In this document: positions 57,802 through 58,029 of the stretch, piece by piece | Numbering within the stretch: position 1 is the first letter of the stretch | How the letters are laid out: each line of letters starts with the position of its first letter | NCBI GenBank assembly: GCA_035527715.1 | Contig: DATKZY010000205.1 | Span: 1 to 58,029 of the forward strand | Direction: 5' to 3' | Length of the DNA: 58,029 nt | Origin: DSUN01 sp035527715 | Lineage (GTDB): Bacteria; Planctomycetota; PUPC01; DSUN01 | Translations under genes and position numbers: made by a program | Notes under the pieces: generated by a model | Told to the model about the DNA's origin: nothing | What the model saw: the letters and a program-made list of their open reading frames with translations, nothing else | Databases searched by the model: none

Positions 57802-58029
57802 GACACCTTCCGGAAAGTCAGGTTTGGTGGCGACTGCCCCAGGACAATACGCTTCGGCCTGGGGCTTGTCAAGGCGGCATCGCCTGACGGGTGCGTGTAG
57901 TCTCCTTCGAGACAGATGGCCGCGTTCTGAGCCTCCGAAGGAGGCGGAGGAATAAAGCCCACGGCGATGCTTTGGGAGCCGTGGGATGGTAGGCGCAAGA
58001 GGGCCCAGCCCCCGAAGCGGGGCGGCGGA
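57802..58029. other. Upstream region of relic 2 and right edge of the window
   Basis: Contains the relic 2 promoter and, at 57931-58029, several stems: GCCTCC/GGAGGC, the perfect 8-bp CCCACGGC/GCCGTGGG (57958-57985) and CCCCG/CGGGG. No gene was seen; the structured part may continue beyond the window. Confidence 0.55.
57844..57872 (-). promoter_or_regulatory. Promoter of relic 2
   Basis: Minus-strand TTGACA (57867-57872), 17 bp, TATTGT (57844-57849), with AAGCGTATT and CCTGGG flanks close to those of relic 1. Confidence 0.65.

Noticed and set aside
57931..58029. A cobalamin or other known riboswitch
   Set aside because: The stems do not match any riboswitch consensus I can recall, and no suitable gene follows.

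Overview
The window is a GC-rich bacterial chromosome segment that looks like a planctomycete (Planctomycetota, or a close PVC relative). The evidence is a Ser/Thr kinase fused to DUF1080-like and formylglycine-generating-enzyme-like domains, a hydrazine-synthase-alpha-like propeller/multihaem protein, pilin-like proteins of the kind planctomycetes carry in numbers, and intergenic DNA full of short palindromic repeats. No tRNA, rRNA, transposase or CRISPR array was seen. The lineage call is inference from gene content, not a phylogeny.

Layout. 1-5265: a giant kinase fusion cut by the left edge. 5266-5938: repeat DNA. 5939-7468: comM (-). 7638-17260: a compact biosynthetic operon, with an Sfp-type phosphopantetheinyl transferase, a one-module type I PKS (KS-AT-KR-ACP) and a one-module NRPS (C-A-PCP-TE); the genes are spaced by 3 bp or overlap by 4 bp. 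17270-23641 (-): cysD-cysN-sulfatase-fold membrane protein-86-aa membrane protein-type I phosphodiesterase, with three successive 4-bp stop/start overlaps. 23732-25900 (-): an orphan trypsin-like protease/NUC endonuclease fusion. 26009-28106 (-): an EamA transporter and a Gfo/Idh/MocA oxidoreductase, divergent from the propeller/cytochrome protein (28240-30732). 30952-32963: RNase III and an unknown coiled-coil protein.

39477 down to 33010 (-): a housekeeping run, hpf-ptsH-ptsI-(radical-SAM-linked protein)-rng-rplU-rpmA-obg, divergent from trpE (39685-41184). 41200-48992: a GT4 glycosyltransferase, two tandem pilin-like genes (the first with a sigma-54 type promoter), rsgA, a HAD hydrolase, a COG2521-type methyltransferase and an orphan HsdR_N-like nuclease-fold protein. 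From about 49000 the sequence becomes accessory and repeat-rich: a DapA-family gene, a PUR/Myb-like fusion, a GYF-domain membrane protein, an unknown exported protein, dctP-gmhB, and two relics of a DNA methyltransferase/Mrr-type gene. Both relics keep promoter, start and 3' end but have lost the middle, where repeats now sit.

The most distinctive points are the minimal PKS-NRPS operon, the sulfate-activation/sulfatase-fold/phosphodiesterase operon, the protease-nuclease fusion, and the palindromic repeats. The repeats also enter coding frames: the kinase linker, a DapA-family loop and the methyltransferase relics. Many start codons and promoters can be placed by eye because good TTGACA-17-TATAAT-like boxes recur; all promoter calls are sequence reading only.
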